Part shown: positions 8,013 to 15,099 of the stretch, piece after piece
Position numbering within the stretch: position 1 is the first letter of the stretch
Layout: each line of letters starts with the position of its first letter
NCBI GenBank assembly: GCA_016198545.1
Contig: JACQIJ010000084.1
Location: forward strand, 1 to 23,694
Length of the DNA stretch: 23,694 bases
Reading direction: 5' to 3'
Source: Pseudomonadota bacterium
Lineage (GTDB): Bacteria; Pseudomonadota; Alphaproteobacteria; Micavibrionales; Micavibrionaceae
Translations under genes and position numbers: made by a program
The notes under the pieces: generated by a model
What the model was told of the DNA's origin: nothing
What the model saw: only the letters and a program-made list of their open reading frames with translations
Databases searched by the model: none

Positions 8013-8522
8013 ATGACGAAAACAGGAAAGCACCGCATCGGAATTTATCCCGGCACGTTCGATCCGGTGACGAAGGGACATTTGCACCTTATCAAGCGCG
8101 CAAGCAAGCTGGTAGATCATCTTATTGTTGCCGTGGCAGCCAACAATCGCAAGAATCCGCTTTTCAATCAGAAAGAGCGCGTCGACATGGTTAAAACCGA
8201 TATCGACAACATGTACGAGAAGTATTGCGATATTGAAGTGCGCGGGTTTGACAAGTTGCTTATCCATTTTGCCAAGGATATGAAGGCCAACTGTATTTTC
8301 CGCGGTTTGCGCGCTGTCTCCGACTTCGATTTCGAGTTCCAGATGACCGGCATGAACGCCCGCATGGACGCGGATATCGAGACCGTTTTTCTGATGGCCG
8401 CGGATAAATGGCAGTTCGTATCCGCTTCATTCGTAAAGGAAATATACAGCCTTGGCGGGGACGTCTCCGAAGTCGTCACCCCAGCCGTGGAAGCCCGCCT
8501 GAAAGGTAAATTCGGGCGGTAG
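8013..8522 (+). CDS. coaD: Phosphopantetheine adenylyltransferase (CoaD)
   Basis: CoaD adenylylates 4'-phosphopantetheine to dephospho-CoA, the penultimate step of coenzyme A synthesis, in the cytoplasm. The 169-aa product has the nucleotidyltransferase signature: YPGTFDPVTKGH at 12-23 (T/HxGH ATP-binding motif), RGLRAVSDFDFE at about 98-109 and the C-terminal SASFVKEI motif at about 136-143. Length is typical for the hexameric bacterial enzyme. The start codon is preceded by GAGAGGTTCGCG, an acceptable ribosome-binding site. The closest relatives begin at a similar point, one or two residues before the first beta strand. Confidence 0.97.
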   Translation: MTKTGKHRIGIYPGTFDPVTKGHLHLIKRASKLVDHLIVAVAANNRKNPLFNQKERVDMVKTDIDNMYEKYCDIEVRGFDKLLIHFAKDMKANCIFRGLRAVSDFDFEFQMTGMNARMDADIETVFLMAADKWQFVSASFVKEIYSLGGDVSEVVTPAVEARLKGKFGR

Positions 8523-8535
8523 CGATAAGAAATAC

Positions 8536-8564
8536 TTGACGAAGGCCGGGCTAATTCTTATTGT
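8536..8564 (+). promoter_or_regulatory. Promoter of tRNA-Lys
   Basis: TTGACG (8536-8541) is separated by exactly 17 bases from TATTGT (8559-8564). Transcription would start near 8571, leaving a 5' leader of about 17 bases before the mature tRNA at 8588. This is one of the clearest sigma-70-type promoters in the window. Confidence 0.65.
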
Positions 8565-8587
8565 GCACCAGCCTTTTATACGGGCGC

Positions 8588-8663
8588 GACCGCTTAGCTC
8601 AGCCGGTAGAGCAACTGACTTTTAATCAGTAGGTCCCGGGTTCGAATCCCGGAGCGGTCACCA
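8588..8663 (+). tRNA. tRNA-Lys (UUU)
   Basis: The 76-base gene folds as a complete cloverleaf. The 7-bp acceptor stem pairs GACCGCT (8588-8594) with AGCGGTC (8653-8659), followed by discriminator A and an encoded CCA. The D arm contains TAGCTCAGCCGGTAGAGC. The anticodon stem ACTGA/TCAGT encloses the loop CTTTTAA with anticodon TTT. The T arm carries GGTTCGAATCC. This tRNA reads AAA and AAG lysine codons. Confidence 0.98.
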
Positions 8664-8679
8664 TCTTTACCCGGATCGT

Positions 8680-8712
8680 CAAACAAGATGAGCTTGCTTT
8701 GTCGCATTTTTT
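8680..8712 (+). terminator. Weak intrinsic terminator after tRNA-Lys
   Basis: CAAACAAG (8680-8687) pairs with CTTGCTTTG (8693-8701) with one bulged base around a 5-base loop, and six T residues lie at 8707-8712. The stem is AU-rich and the T-run starts 5 bases after it, so it is at best a weak terminator. Its position 17 bases past the tRNA end supports the call. Confidence 0.4.
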
Positions 8713-8731
8713 GCCATAACATGAATTCGTC

Positions 8732-9127
8732 ATGACGACCCGGGAAAACAATAACGGTGACCGGAAACCGGAGAGTATGGCGGCCAGGGTGGCTGCTTTT
8801 TGCGCCGGGCCGGATCTGTGCGCGGCGTGGAATGCGCTGAAAGCGCATGAGGGTGATATCGCCGGATTCATTGACAACAAAGTGACGCCGAAGCAGGAAG
8901 AAGCGGTTTTGCCGTCTCTCGAGGACATGCAAAGGCGCGGCGTGGAGAAAAACGCCATTCAGGATGACAACTCCGTTACCGTTATTTTCAGCGACGGATC
9001 GGCATTGCTCCTTGATGCCGGTGTGGGCATTGGCGCTCTGAAACCGCCGGGAACATATCCGTCCTTGCGGAAAGGGCAGGGGGCGCAGGGACGCTCGGTG
9101 GAACGCATTGATTCGCCCTTTCTGTAA
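8732..9127 (+). CDS. Hypothetical protein, 131 aa
   Basis: I do not recognise this protein. It is soluble, with no signal peptide or membrane segment. Residues about 16-60 look helical and contain two cysteines (C24, C30). Residues about 77-95 (NSVTVIFSDGSALLLDAGV) look like a beta hairpin. The C-terminus is Gly, Arg and Pro rich. The start at 8732 has no clear Shine-Dalgarno; the in-frame ATG at 8777 (MAARVAAF...) is preceded by GGAG at short spacing and could be used instead. It stands alone between the tRNA-Lys terminator and the DUF502 gene. Confidence 0.6.
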   Translation: MTTRENNNGDRKPESMAARVAAFCAGPDLCAAWNALKAHEGDIAGFIDNKVTPKQEEAVLPSLEDMQRRGVEKNAIQDDNSVTVIFSDGSALLLDAGVGIGALKPPGTYPSLRKGQGAQGRSVERIDSPFL

Positions 9128-9171
9128 GGGCCTGCTGGCCTTTGTCCGTGAATCGCGTTATTTTTTAGCCT

Positions 9172-9867
9172 ATGACACAGGATCAGAAAAAACAGGATAG
9201 CGGCGGACAGGCGGGTAGCGCGGATGTATCCTCGCGCGGCGTCTTTGCCCGGTTGCGCGCATATTTGCTGGCGGGCATTCTTGTTACCGCTCCGATTGCC
9301 ATCACCGTTTACCTTACATACGGGTTTTTGCTATGGGTGGATTCAAAAGTTACGCCGCTGATCCCGCCGCACTACAATCCGAACTCATATTTGCCGTTTT
9401 CGATGCCGGGGCTGGGTCTGATTATCGCCGTGGTGTTCTTCATCATGGTCGGGTGGTTTGCGAAGAATTTCCTGGGACGCATGATTATCGGCGTGTCGGA
9501 AAATATTGTGCACCGCCTGCCGGTGATCCGCGCAATCTACAAGGCGCTCAAGCAGATATTCGAAACCGTGATGACCAGCCAGTCGCAGGCGTTCCGTGAT
9601 GTGGTCATGTTTGAATACCCGCGCAAGGGTTCATGGGCGCTGGGTTTCGTTACGGGGGTCACGAAGGGTGAGGTGCAGCGTCTGACCGATACGGAAGTTG
9701 TCAACGTCTTTCTACCGACGACGCCGAACCCGACTTCCGGCTATCTGCTCTTCTTGCCGCGCAAGGATCTCGTTTTCATGAAGATGAGCGTTGAGGAGGG
9801 CATAAAGATGATCGTTTCCGGCGGCATCATTACGCCCCCCGATCCCGAGGATGCCCGGAATAAATGA
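9172..9867 (+). CDS. DUF502 family inner-membrane protein
   Basis: DUF502 proteins are widespread bacterial membrane proteins of unknown function, related to plant COV (continuous vascular ring) proteins. This 231-aa member has membrane segments at about 30-54 and 80-99. The family hallmarks follow: RAIYKALKQIFETV (about 120-133), FEYPRKGSWALGFVTG (147-162), and the signature FLPTTPNPTSGYLLFLPRKD (179-198), then SVEEGIKMIVSGG near the end. The C-terminal half is soluble. It ends 2 bases from the convergent fliP stop. The family call is secure; the biological role is not known. Confidence 0.92.
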   Translation: MTQDQKKQDSGGQAGSADVSSRGVFARLRAYLLAGILVTAPIAITVYLTYGFLLWVDSKVTPLIPPHYNPNSYLPFSMPGLGLIIAVVFFIMVGWFAKNFLGRMIIGVSENIVHRLPVIRAIYKALKQIFETVMTSQSQAFRDVVMFEYPRKGSWALGFVTGVTKGEVQRLTDTEVVNVFLPTTPNPTSGYLLFLPRKDLVFMKMSVEEGIKMIVSGGIITPPDPEDARNK

Positions 9868-9869
9868 TT

Positions 9870-10670
9870 TCACCCGGGCATCGGCCCGGTTCCGAAGCTC
9901 TGAATCAGAGATCCCGCTACCAGATGCCAGCCGTCCACCAGCACGAAGAAGATGATTTTGAACGGCAGCGATATCATGACCGGCGGCAGCATCATCATGC
10001 CCATCGACATCAGGATGGATGCCGTCACCATGTCGATGATAAGAAACGGCATGAACAGCATAAACCCGATTTCAAAGGCCCTGCGCAATTCCGAAATCAT
10101 GAACGACGGAACAAGCACGCGCAGCGGCGTCTGGATGGGATCATCCACCTTTGTTCCGCTCAGTTCCATGAACAGGTTCAGGTCGTTTTCCCGCACATGC
10201 TTCAGCATGAATTGTTTGAAGGGCAGCACTGTTGCGTCGAAGGCTGCAGTTTCGTCTATTTCCTCCTGAATCAGGGGAACGACGCCGTTGTCGTATGCGC
10301 TTTGCAGCGTCGGCGCCATGATGAAAAATGTCAGGAACAGCGCCAGCGATACGATGACCGTGTTGGGAGGCGTTTGCTGGATGCCGATGGCCGTGCGCAG
10401 GAACGACAGGACGACGATAATCCGCGTAAACGATGTCATCATCACGAGGATGGACGGCGCCAGTGAAAGAACCGTCAGCAGCGCGACAAGCTGGATAATG
10501 CGGCCTGATATAGTTCCGTTTTCCGCGCCCTGTCCCAGATCCAGCGTTATGCTCTGGGCAAGGGAGTCCTGCGGCACAAACATAAAAACGGAAATAAACG
10601 CCAGCAGAGGTAACGCTGAAAATATCAGTCCCTTTACTATTTCACGACCGGCGGCATTACGATTTTTCAT
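9870..10670 (-). CDS. fliP: Flagellar type III export gate protein FliP
   Basis: FliP forms the core of the FliPQR export gate in the flagellar basal body. The protein starts with a signal-peptide-like hydrophobic segment. Then come the family's signature TSFTRIIVVLSFLRTAIG followed by QQTPPN, a periplasmic loop, and the C-terminal pair of membrane segments (FEIGFMLFMPFLIIDMV; PFKIIFFVLVDGW). I prefer ATG 10670 (266 aa), because AGGA lies 8 bases upstream; ATG 10679, three codons earlier, has no such site. The gene overlaps the end of fliO by 14 bases. fliQ and fliR are not next to it but on the opposite strand 2 kb away. Confidence 0.96.
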   Translation of the reverse strand: MKNRNAAGREIVKGLIFSALPLLAFISVFMFVPQDSLAQSITLDLGQGAENGTISGRIIQLVALLTVLSLAPSILVMMTSFTRIIVVLSFLRTAIGIQQTPPNTVIVSLALFLTFFIMAPTLQSAYDNGVVPLIQEEIDETAAFDATVLPFKQFMLKHVRENDLNLFMELSGTKVDDPIQTPLRVLVPSFMISELRRAFEIGFMLFMPFLIIDMVTASILMSMGMMMLPPVMISLPFKIIFFVLVDGWHLVAGSLIQSFGTGPMPG

Positions 10671-10953
10671 TACCGCCATCCTGCTTGGATTCTATGCCCG
10701 TTTCAATGACTGTCTCTCCGTTTGCCCCCAGAATGATGAGATGCTCGCAGTTGTCGCGTTTCAGGAGAATGGCGCGACGCCGCGCATCCAGCGGCAGGAC
10801 TTCCGTAATCTGGAGCCGTCTTTTGCTGGGCAGGGTCACCGGCATGTTGTTTCCAAAACGGCGCATGACAAGGGCCAGCCCCCCCATCAGGGCCAGGACG
10901 AAAATGAGGGCGGCTGCAAATTTTGCCAGTTGCGCGGCGCTAATCAATTCCAT
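10657..10953 (-). CDS. fliO: Flagellar protein FliO-like
   Basis: FliO is a small membrane protein that assists assembly of the FliP ring. The 98-aa product has one membrane segment (about 12-30, KFAAALIFVLALMGGLALVM), then a basic stretch. A compact beta-rich domain follows (LQITEVLPLDARRRAILLKR, then CEHLIILGANGETVIET), with the usual FliO pattern of an L-x-V-x-E-x-x-x-L-D-x-x-R core. It overlaps both the upstream coiled-coil gene (14 bases) and fliP (14 bases), so translational coupling is likely. Position directly before fliP supports the call; sequence similarity in this family is always weak. Confidence 0.85.
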   Translation of the reverse strand: MELISAAQLAKFAAALIFVLALMGGLALVMRRFGNNMPVTLPSKRRLQITEVLPLDARRRAILLKRDNCEHLIILGANGETVIETGIESKQDGGNEKS

Positions 10954-11227
10954 GATTTTTCTTAAGCCTCTCCTGATAGTCCATCAGCTCTTTCGCCAAT
11001 TCTTCCAGTTTTCCAGTCATATCAACCATCATTGCTTCAATCCGCGCCCTGTCTTCCGATTCCGGCAGCTCCTTGATTTCCTTGCAGGCATCCTGGACAG
11101 CGTTTTCCAGCGGACGGATATCGGACAATACGCCATTGCGAACCTTGGTAATCGTGGATTCGATGAAATCGGTCTGCTGCTGAAGCTTTTTTTCAATGTC
11201 GCTAGCTGTCGGCGGTCTCTTCCCCAT
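10940..11227 (-). CDS. Small coiled-coil protein in the fliO-fliP operon, unknown
   Basis: The 95-aa product is almost entirely charged helix, with long heptad-like stretches at about 10-30, 46-58 and 62-92. It has no membrane segment or signal peptide. The start at 11227 is chosen because AGAGGA lies at good spacing in front of it; an in-frame start at 11269 would overlap the upstream gene more heavily and lacks one. It overlaps the FlhB-like gene by 26 bases and fliO by 14, so its product is probably made together with theirs and may have a flagellar role such as a chaperone or regulator. I recognise no family. Confidence 0.7.
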   Translation of the reverse strand: MGKRPPTASDIEKKLQQQTDFIESTITKVRNGVLSDIRPLENAVQDACKEIKELPESEDRARIEAMMVDMTGKLEELAKELMDYQERLKKNHGID

Positions 11228-11624
11228 TATGTTCCTCTTCAGGCTTGTCGCTGTTTCCATCCATAACATCCTTCAACACGGCATCAAAGGGATTTGGCTC
11301 ACCGTTTGCGCGGTAAACATATGATAGTATTTCTGCTACAGCCATGAAGGCCTCGGTCGGGACAGGGCTTTCCAGCTCTATGGCGGCCAGAATCTCAGCC
11401 AGGGCGCCATCTTTCCGGACATTTACGCCATTTTCATAGGCCAGCTGCAGGATTTGCTCGGCAATTTTTCCCCTTCCTGCGGCGGTTATTTTAGGCAGTT
11501 CTTTGCCCGGCGTGCCGTCCTCGAGGGCCACAGCCACCGGGTTTTTCGATATTTTACTGGAATTTAAAGGGCTTAGAGGGTCTTTGGGATCCCGTTTCCG
11601 CCCGTCGTCATATATGTCCACCAT
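11202..11624 (-). CDS. FlhB C-terminal-domain-like protein (FhlB/YlqH type)
   Basis: The 140-aa protein has no membrane region and matches only the cytoplasmic switch domain of FlhB. The region SKNPVAVALED (about 26-36) aligns with the FlhB segment around NPTH-FSVAL, and ALAEILAAIELESPVPTEAF...AVAEILSYVYR (74-105) aligns with the FlhB tail encoded at about 14990-15090. The NPTH autocleavage motif is not intact: the position after NP reads VA. Stand-alone proteins of this type are known as FlhB homologues (FhlB) and are thought to take part in export substrate switching. I chose ATG 11624 because AGGAAC precedes it at 7 bases; longer in-frame starts would run into flgB. The acidic tail (about 122-140) is extra. 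Confidence 0.82.
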   Translation of the reverse strand: MVDIYDDGRKRDPKDPLSPLNSSKISKNPVAVALEDGTPGKELPKITAAGRGKIAEQILQLAYENGVNVRKDGALAEILAAIELESPVPTEAFMAVAEILSYVYRANGEPNPFDAVLKDVMDGNSDKPEEEHNGEETADS

Positions 11625-11640
11625 TGGCACGGTTCCTGCA
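11625..11640 (+). promoter_or_regulatory. Putative sigma-54 (-24/-12) promoter of flgB operon
   Basis: TGGCACG (starting at 11625) followed by CTGC gives the -24 GG (11626-11627) and the -12 GC (11638-11639) exactly 10 bases apart, as sigma-54 promoters require. Transcription would start near 11651, about 44 bases before the flgB start. The -24 half matches the consensus TGGCACG perfectly; the -12 half is CTGC instead of TTGC. The element overlaps the ribosome-binding site of the divergent FlhB-like gene. Sigma-54 control of flagellar genes is well known in Alphaproteobacteria, for example in Caulobacter. Confidence 0.6.
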
Positions 11641-11694
11641 AATTCCGAGGGTAGAGGTGGGTAAAGGATACACGAAATTACGGGGGAAGGAACC

Positions 11695-12111
11695 ATGACG
11701 ACCCAGAATTTGACATTATTCAATGCCATGTCCGCAAGGATGAGCTATCTGGACCAGCGCCAGAAAGTCATTGCGCAGAATGTCGCCAACTCCGACACGC
11801 CGGGATATATGCCGCACGATCTGACAAAGGTCGATTTCGGCGCAACGCTAAAAGATATCGCGGGCGGCGGCAAGACGCTTATGCCCGCTGCGACGAATCC
11901 GCAGCATATGCCATCCGCGAACCGTATCGACGACCCGAAAAATCGCGAACAAAAAATGGTTTACGAAGTCGCTCCCGCCGGCAATGCTGTCGTGCTGGAG
12001 GAGCAGATGCTCAATTCCGCGCAGAACATGATGGACTACAACCTGATGACGACGCTGTACCAGAAGAACGTCAACATGCTCCGCGCCGCGCTTGGCGGCG
12101 GCGGGCAATAG
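11695..12111 (+). CDS. flgB: Flagellar basal-body rod protein FlgB
   Basis: FlgB is a proximal rod subunit of the flagellar basal body, exported by the flagellar type III system. The 138-aa product has the family N-terminus (LFNAMSARMSYLDQRQKVIA, then QNVANSDTPGYMPHDL, residues 8-43) and a C-terminal helix (LNSAQNMMDYNLMTTLYQKN, near 104-123) that forms the coiled-coil pair of rod proteins. The middle is variable, as usual. AAGGAACC precedes the start. It is the first gene of the plus-strand flagellar operon and lies 13 bases before flgC. Confidence 0.96.
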   Translation: MTTQNLTLFNAMSARMSYLDQRQKVIAQNVANSDTPGYMPHDLTKVDFGATLKDIAGGGKTLMPAATNPQHMPSANRIDDPKNREQKMVYEVAPAGNAVVLEEQMLNSAQNMMDYNLMTTLYQKNVNMLRAALGGGGQ

Positions 12112-12124
12112 GAGGCAATGAACC

Positions 12125-12544
12125 ATGAGCGAGCAGCTTTTCAGCGCCATGTCGATATCGGCCAGCGGAATGCGTGCGCAAAGCACCCGTATCCGCGTCA
12201 TCTCTGAAAATATCGCCAACTCCGATACGGCCGCGCCGACGCCGGGCGAAAAACCCTACACGCGCCAGCGCATCACCTTCAGGAATGTTCTGGACAAGGA
12301 AGTCCAGGGCCAGAAAGTGAAGGTCGATAAAATCGGCCAGGATACGCGGGAGCCGTATCCGGTGAAATTCATGCCCGACCATCCCGGCGCGGATAAAAAC
12401 GGCTATGTCCGGATGCCGAATGTCGATCCGCTGATCGAAACGATGGATATGCGTGAGGCGCAGCGTTCCTATGAGGCCAATCTGGGTATGATAGACCAGA
12501 GCCGTACTATGATCATGCAGACGATAGACCTTTTACGGCGATAG
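12125..12544 (+). CDS. flgC: Flagellar basal-body rod protein FlgC
   Basis: FlgC is the second proximal rod protein. The 139-aa product has the expected start (AMSISASGMRAQSTRIRVIS, followed by ENIANSDT) and C-terminal region (VDPLIETMDMREAQRSYEAN, then LGMIDQSRTMIMQTIDLLRR). The internal segment YVRMPNV is also typical. The length is normal. It is separated from flgB by 13 bases with a ribosome-binding site (GGAGG) in the gap. The order flgB-flgC-fliE is the common bacterial arrangement and supports a single transcript. Confidence 0.97.
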   Translation: MSEQLFSAMSISASGMRAQSTRIRVISENIANSDTAAPTPGEKPYTRQRITFRNVLDKEVQGQKVKVDKIGQDTREPYPVKFMPDHPGADKNGYVRMPNVDPLIETMDMREAQRSYEANLGMIDQSRTMIMQTIDLLRR

Positions 12545-12583
12545 AATGAAATGGTAGAATGATAAGGAGACGGGAGGAAAGCA

Positions 12584-12895
12584 ATGCCAGTTGACGAAAT
12601 AAACCCGGCCGCCGCGGCAGGAGCCTACGCCAATATACAAAAAGCCGGGCAGGGCGCGGGCGTGGACGGCGGTGACGGTCCGTCCTTCGGCGACCTGATG
12701 AGGAAGACGGCGACCGATTCGATAAACGCCATCCGCAGCGGCGAAAAGGCTTCCGCGCAGGCGGTCATGGGTACGGCCAGCCTGACCGATGTCGTGGAAG
12801 CTATCACGAACGCGGAAATGACGCTGCAGACGGTGATTGCCGTACGCGACCGCCTTCTCGGCGCGTATCAGGAAATTATGAGAATGCCGATTTAG
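12584..12895 (+). CDS. fliE: Flagellar hook-basal body complex protein FliE
   Basis: FliE joins the MS ring and export gate to the rod. The 103-aa product matches in its C-terminal half: the SFGDLMRKTATDSINAIRSG segment (35-54), then ASAQAVMGTASLTDVVEAIT (about 57-76), and NAEMTLQTVIAVRDRLLGAY with QEIMRMPI at the end. The N-terminal 30 residues are Ala/Gly rich and variable, as is usual. A strong Shine-Dalgarno (GGGAGG) lies in front of the ATG. The gap to fliQ (78 bases) is the longest inside this operon. Confidence 0.95.
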   Translation: MPVDEINPAAAAGAYANIQKAGQGAGVDGGDGPSFGDLMRKTATDSINAIRSGEKASAQAVMGTASLTDVVEAITNAEMTLQTVIAVRDRLLGAYQEIMRMPI

Positions 12896-12973
12896 GAGTT
12901 GGGGATTGTCTCGTTGGCTGGTTAAAATAGGGACATGAACGAATCGACTGGTGCCTGATCAGCCAATACCCAT

Positions 12974-13240
12974 ATGGAACAGACTGAAATCATCGAAGTC
13001 GTCCGCGAGGCCATTCTGATCTCCATACAGATCAGCGCTCCGGTCATGCTGGTGGGGCTGGTCGTGGGGGTTATTATTGCGCTGTTTCAGGCATTGACGC
13101 AGGTGCAGGAAATCACGCTGGTGTTCGTTCCAAAAATCATCGCCATTTTCATGTCGATATTCGTTTTGTTTCCCGGCATGGTAGCCATTCTGACGGCGTA
13201 CATGAATGCGCTCGCCGACAGGATTATAGGATTGCAGTAA
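12974..13240 (+). CDS. fliQ: Flagellar export gate protein FliQ
   Basis: FliQ is a two-helix membrane protein of the flagellar export gate. The 88-aa product has membrane hairpins at about 16-38 (ISIQISAPVMLVGLVVGVII) and 51-73 (FVPKIIAIFMSIFVLFPGMV), separated by the conserved FQALTQVQEITL segment. Length and motifs are typical. No clear Shine-Dalgarno precedes its ATG; a seven-codon ORF (12935-12958) lies just upstream. fliR follows after 8 bases. Confidence 0.96.
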   Translation: MEQTEIIEVVREAILISIQISAPVMLVGLVVGVIIALFQALTQVQEITLVFVPKIIAIFMSIFVLFPGMVAILTAYMNALADRIIGLQ

Positions 13241-13248
13241 GGGGAGCG

Positions 13249-14016
13249 ATGCTCCAGGAATTCATTACAACCGGCGTATTTGCCTTCATACTGACATTTG
13301 TCCGCATCGGGTCGGCGGTGACGATCATGCCGGGGGTAGGGGATTCGCTGACGCCGCAAAATATACGGCTTTACATCGCGCTGGGGCTTTCGCTCGTGCT
13401 GTCCCCGCTGGTCGCGCCCCATCTCCCCAGCCCCGTCCCGACGACGACGATGCTGTTCGCGCTGATAGCTATGGAATTCATCATCGGCCTTTTTATCGGG
13501 ACTATTGCCCGGATATTCATGGCGGCCCTGGATACGGCGGGTATGGTCATTTCTCTTGCGTCTGGTCTGGGCAACGCACAGCTTTTCAACCCGGGTTTTC
13601 AGGCGCAGGGATCGCTTATCGGCGCGTTCATGTCAATTGCCGGGGTAACGCTTTTGTTCGTTACCGACATGCATCATCTCCTGTTTTACGGGATTGTAGG
13701 AAGTTATGAATTGTTTCCCGTCGGCGCGATACCGGATACAGGCAACATGGCGGAGCTGATGTCCAAGGCAGTAGCGGCCAGCTTTATGATAGGCGTACAG
13801 ATTTCCGCTCCCTTTCTGGTCGTGTCGCTGCTGCTTTATATAGGAATGGGCGTTCTGACACGCCTGATGCCGCAGATACAGGTGTTTCTGCTGGCGCTGC
13901 CGTTGCAAATCATATTGGCCCTCATCACGCTTTCCCTGATTGTATCGGCCGGGTTCCTTTTCTGGTTGTCGCGGTTTGAAGAAAACATGGTTTTTTTTAT
14001 GAGTAGCGGGGGATAG
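13249..14016 (+). CDS. fliR: Flagellar export gate protein FliR
   Basis: FliR completes the FliPQR gate and contacts FlhB. The 255-aa product is a multi-pass membrane protein with about six hydrophobic segments. Family features include FVRIGSAVTIMPGVGD (about 19-34), GLFIGTIARIFMAALDTAGM (83-102) and the GLGNAQLFNP stretch (about 109-118), then the C-terminal GMGVLTRLMPQIQVFLLALP segment. GGGGAGCG precedes the start. The gap to flhB is 6 bases. Confidence 0.96.
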   Translation: MLQEFITTGVFAFILTFVRIGSAVTIMPGVGDSLTPQNIRLYIALGLSLVLSPLVAPHLPSPVPTTTMLFALIAMEFIIGLFIGTIARIFMAALDTAGMVISLASGLGNAQLFNPGFQAQGSLIGAFMSIAGVTLLFVTDMHHLLFYGIVGSYELFPVGAIPDTGNMAELMSKAVAASFMIGVQISAPFLVVSLLLYIGMGVLTRLMPQIQVFLLALPLQIILALITLSLIVSAGFLFWLSRFEENMVFFMSSGG

Positions 14017-14022
14017 CGGGCT

Positions 14023-15099
14023 ATGGCTGAAGGCGAACAGGCCGACGACTCCCAGAAAACCGAAGACCCCACCCCGAAACGGCTTGAAGAAGCGCGTAAA
14101 AAGGGGCAGGTCGCAATCAGCCGTGAAATAAACAACTGGATTATGTTGTTGGCGGCGACAATTCTAATTGGCGCGATGGGATCGTCCGTTCTGTCGCGTC
14201 TGCAATTTCATCTGAAGTCATATATAGAGCATGCTCATGATATGCCGCAGGTTCCGGGCGGTTTTTCAATTGCGCTCGGTGCATCATTCTGGAAAATTTT
14301 GGGTATTCTGGCGCTGCCCCTGATAGTTCTTATGGCAGCGGCGTTTCTGGGCCCGTTTCTGCAGGTGGGGCCGCTGTTCGCGCCGGAAATCATCAAGCCC
14401 GACATCAGCAAGATTTCGCCGATGCAGGGCTTCAAAAGGCTTTTTTCCAGCCGTGCGCTGATGGAGTTTGCCAAGGGCATAGTGAAGATAGGAATTATCG
14501 GCGTTGTCGGCGTCGTGCTTCTGTCGCCTTTTTTTGGTCAGGTAGAACACATGGTCGGTTTGTCCATGCCGACTGTTTTGCACGAAGCCAAAGATCTCGT
14601 TATCCGGATGTTGATAGGCGTTCTTGTCGTTCTGATCGTCGTTGCGGTCATTGATACGCTGTATCAGCGTACGCAGCATATGAAGAAGATGCGCATGACC
14701 AAACAGGAGATGAAAGACGAATACAAGCAGACGGAGGGTGATCCGCATGTGAAGGCGAAGCTGCGTCAGTTGCGAACCGAACGCGCGCGCCAGCGCATGA
14801 TGCAGAACGTGCCGAAGGCCGATGTCGTCATCACCAACCCCACGCACTTTTCGGTCGCGCTCCAATACAAGCCGGATGAAATGGAAGCGCCCGTCTGCGT
14901 CGCCAAGGGCGTCGATCAAATCGCCCTGAGGATTCGGGAGATTGCGAAGGAAAACGACATCGTAATTTATGAAAATCCTCCGTTGGCGCGGGTCCTGTAC
15001 GATACTGTCGAGATAGATGAAGCCGTTCCGCCGGAACACTACAAGGCTGTGGCGGAGGTTATCTCCTATGTTTTCAAGCTTAAGGGAAAACTGCACTAG
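14023..15099 (+). CDS. flhB: Flagellar export switch protein FlhB
   Basis: FlhB regulates export and switches substrate class from rod/hook to filament proteins. The 358-aa product begins with the family's DDSQKTEDPTPKRLEEARKK segment (about 8-27). It has four membrane segments (about 38-58, 88-113, 152-170, 193-212) and then the linker and cytoplasmic domain. The autocleavage motif NPTH lies at 272-275, and the PPLARVLYDTVEI tail is typical. It is the intact counterpart of the truncated FlhB-like protein encoded at 11202-11624. It is the last flagellar gene of this arm; cckA begins 48 to 120 bases later, depending on which start is used. Confidence 0.97.
   Translation: MAEGEQADDSQKTEDPTPKRLEEARKKGQVAISREINNWIMLLAATILIGAMGSSVLSRLQFHLKSYIEHAHDMPQVPGGFSIALGASFWKILGILALPLIVLMAAAFLGPFLQVGPLFAPEIIKPDISKISPMQGFKRLFSSRALMEFAKGIVKIGIIGVVGVVLLSPFFGQVEHMVGLSMPTVLHEAKDLVIRMLIGVLVVLIVVAVIDTLYQRTQHMKKMRMTKQEMKDEYKQTEGDPHVKAKLRQLRTERARQRMMQNVPKADVVITNPTHFSVALQYKPDEMEAPVCVAKGVDQIALRIREIAKENDIVIYENPPLARVLYDTVEIDEAVPPEHYKAVAEVISYVFKLKGKLH

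Noticed and set aside
9126..9143. AAGGGCC/GGCCTTT hairpin after the 131-aa gene
   Set aside because: It has a G-T pair and no proper T-tract, and the next gene begins 29 bases later.
9874..9889. CCGGGC/GCCCGG hairpin at the fliP end as a terminator
   Set aside because: It lies within the fliP coding end and no T-run follows on either strand.
12948..12965. A second -24/-12 like element before fliQ
   Set aside because: GG and GC are 10 apart, but the flanks (TGGTGC, CAGC) depart too far from the sigma-54 consensus.
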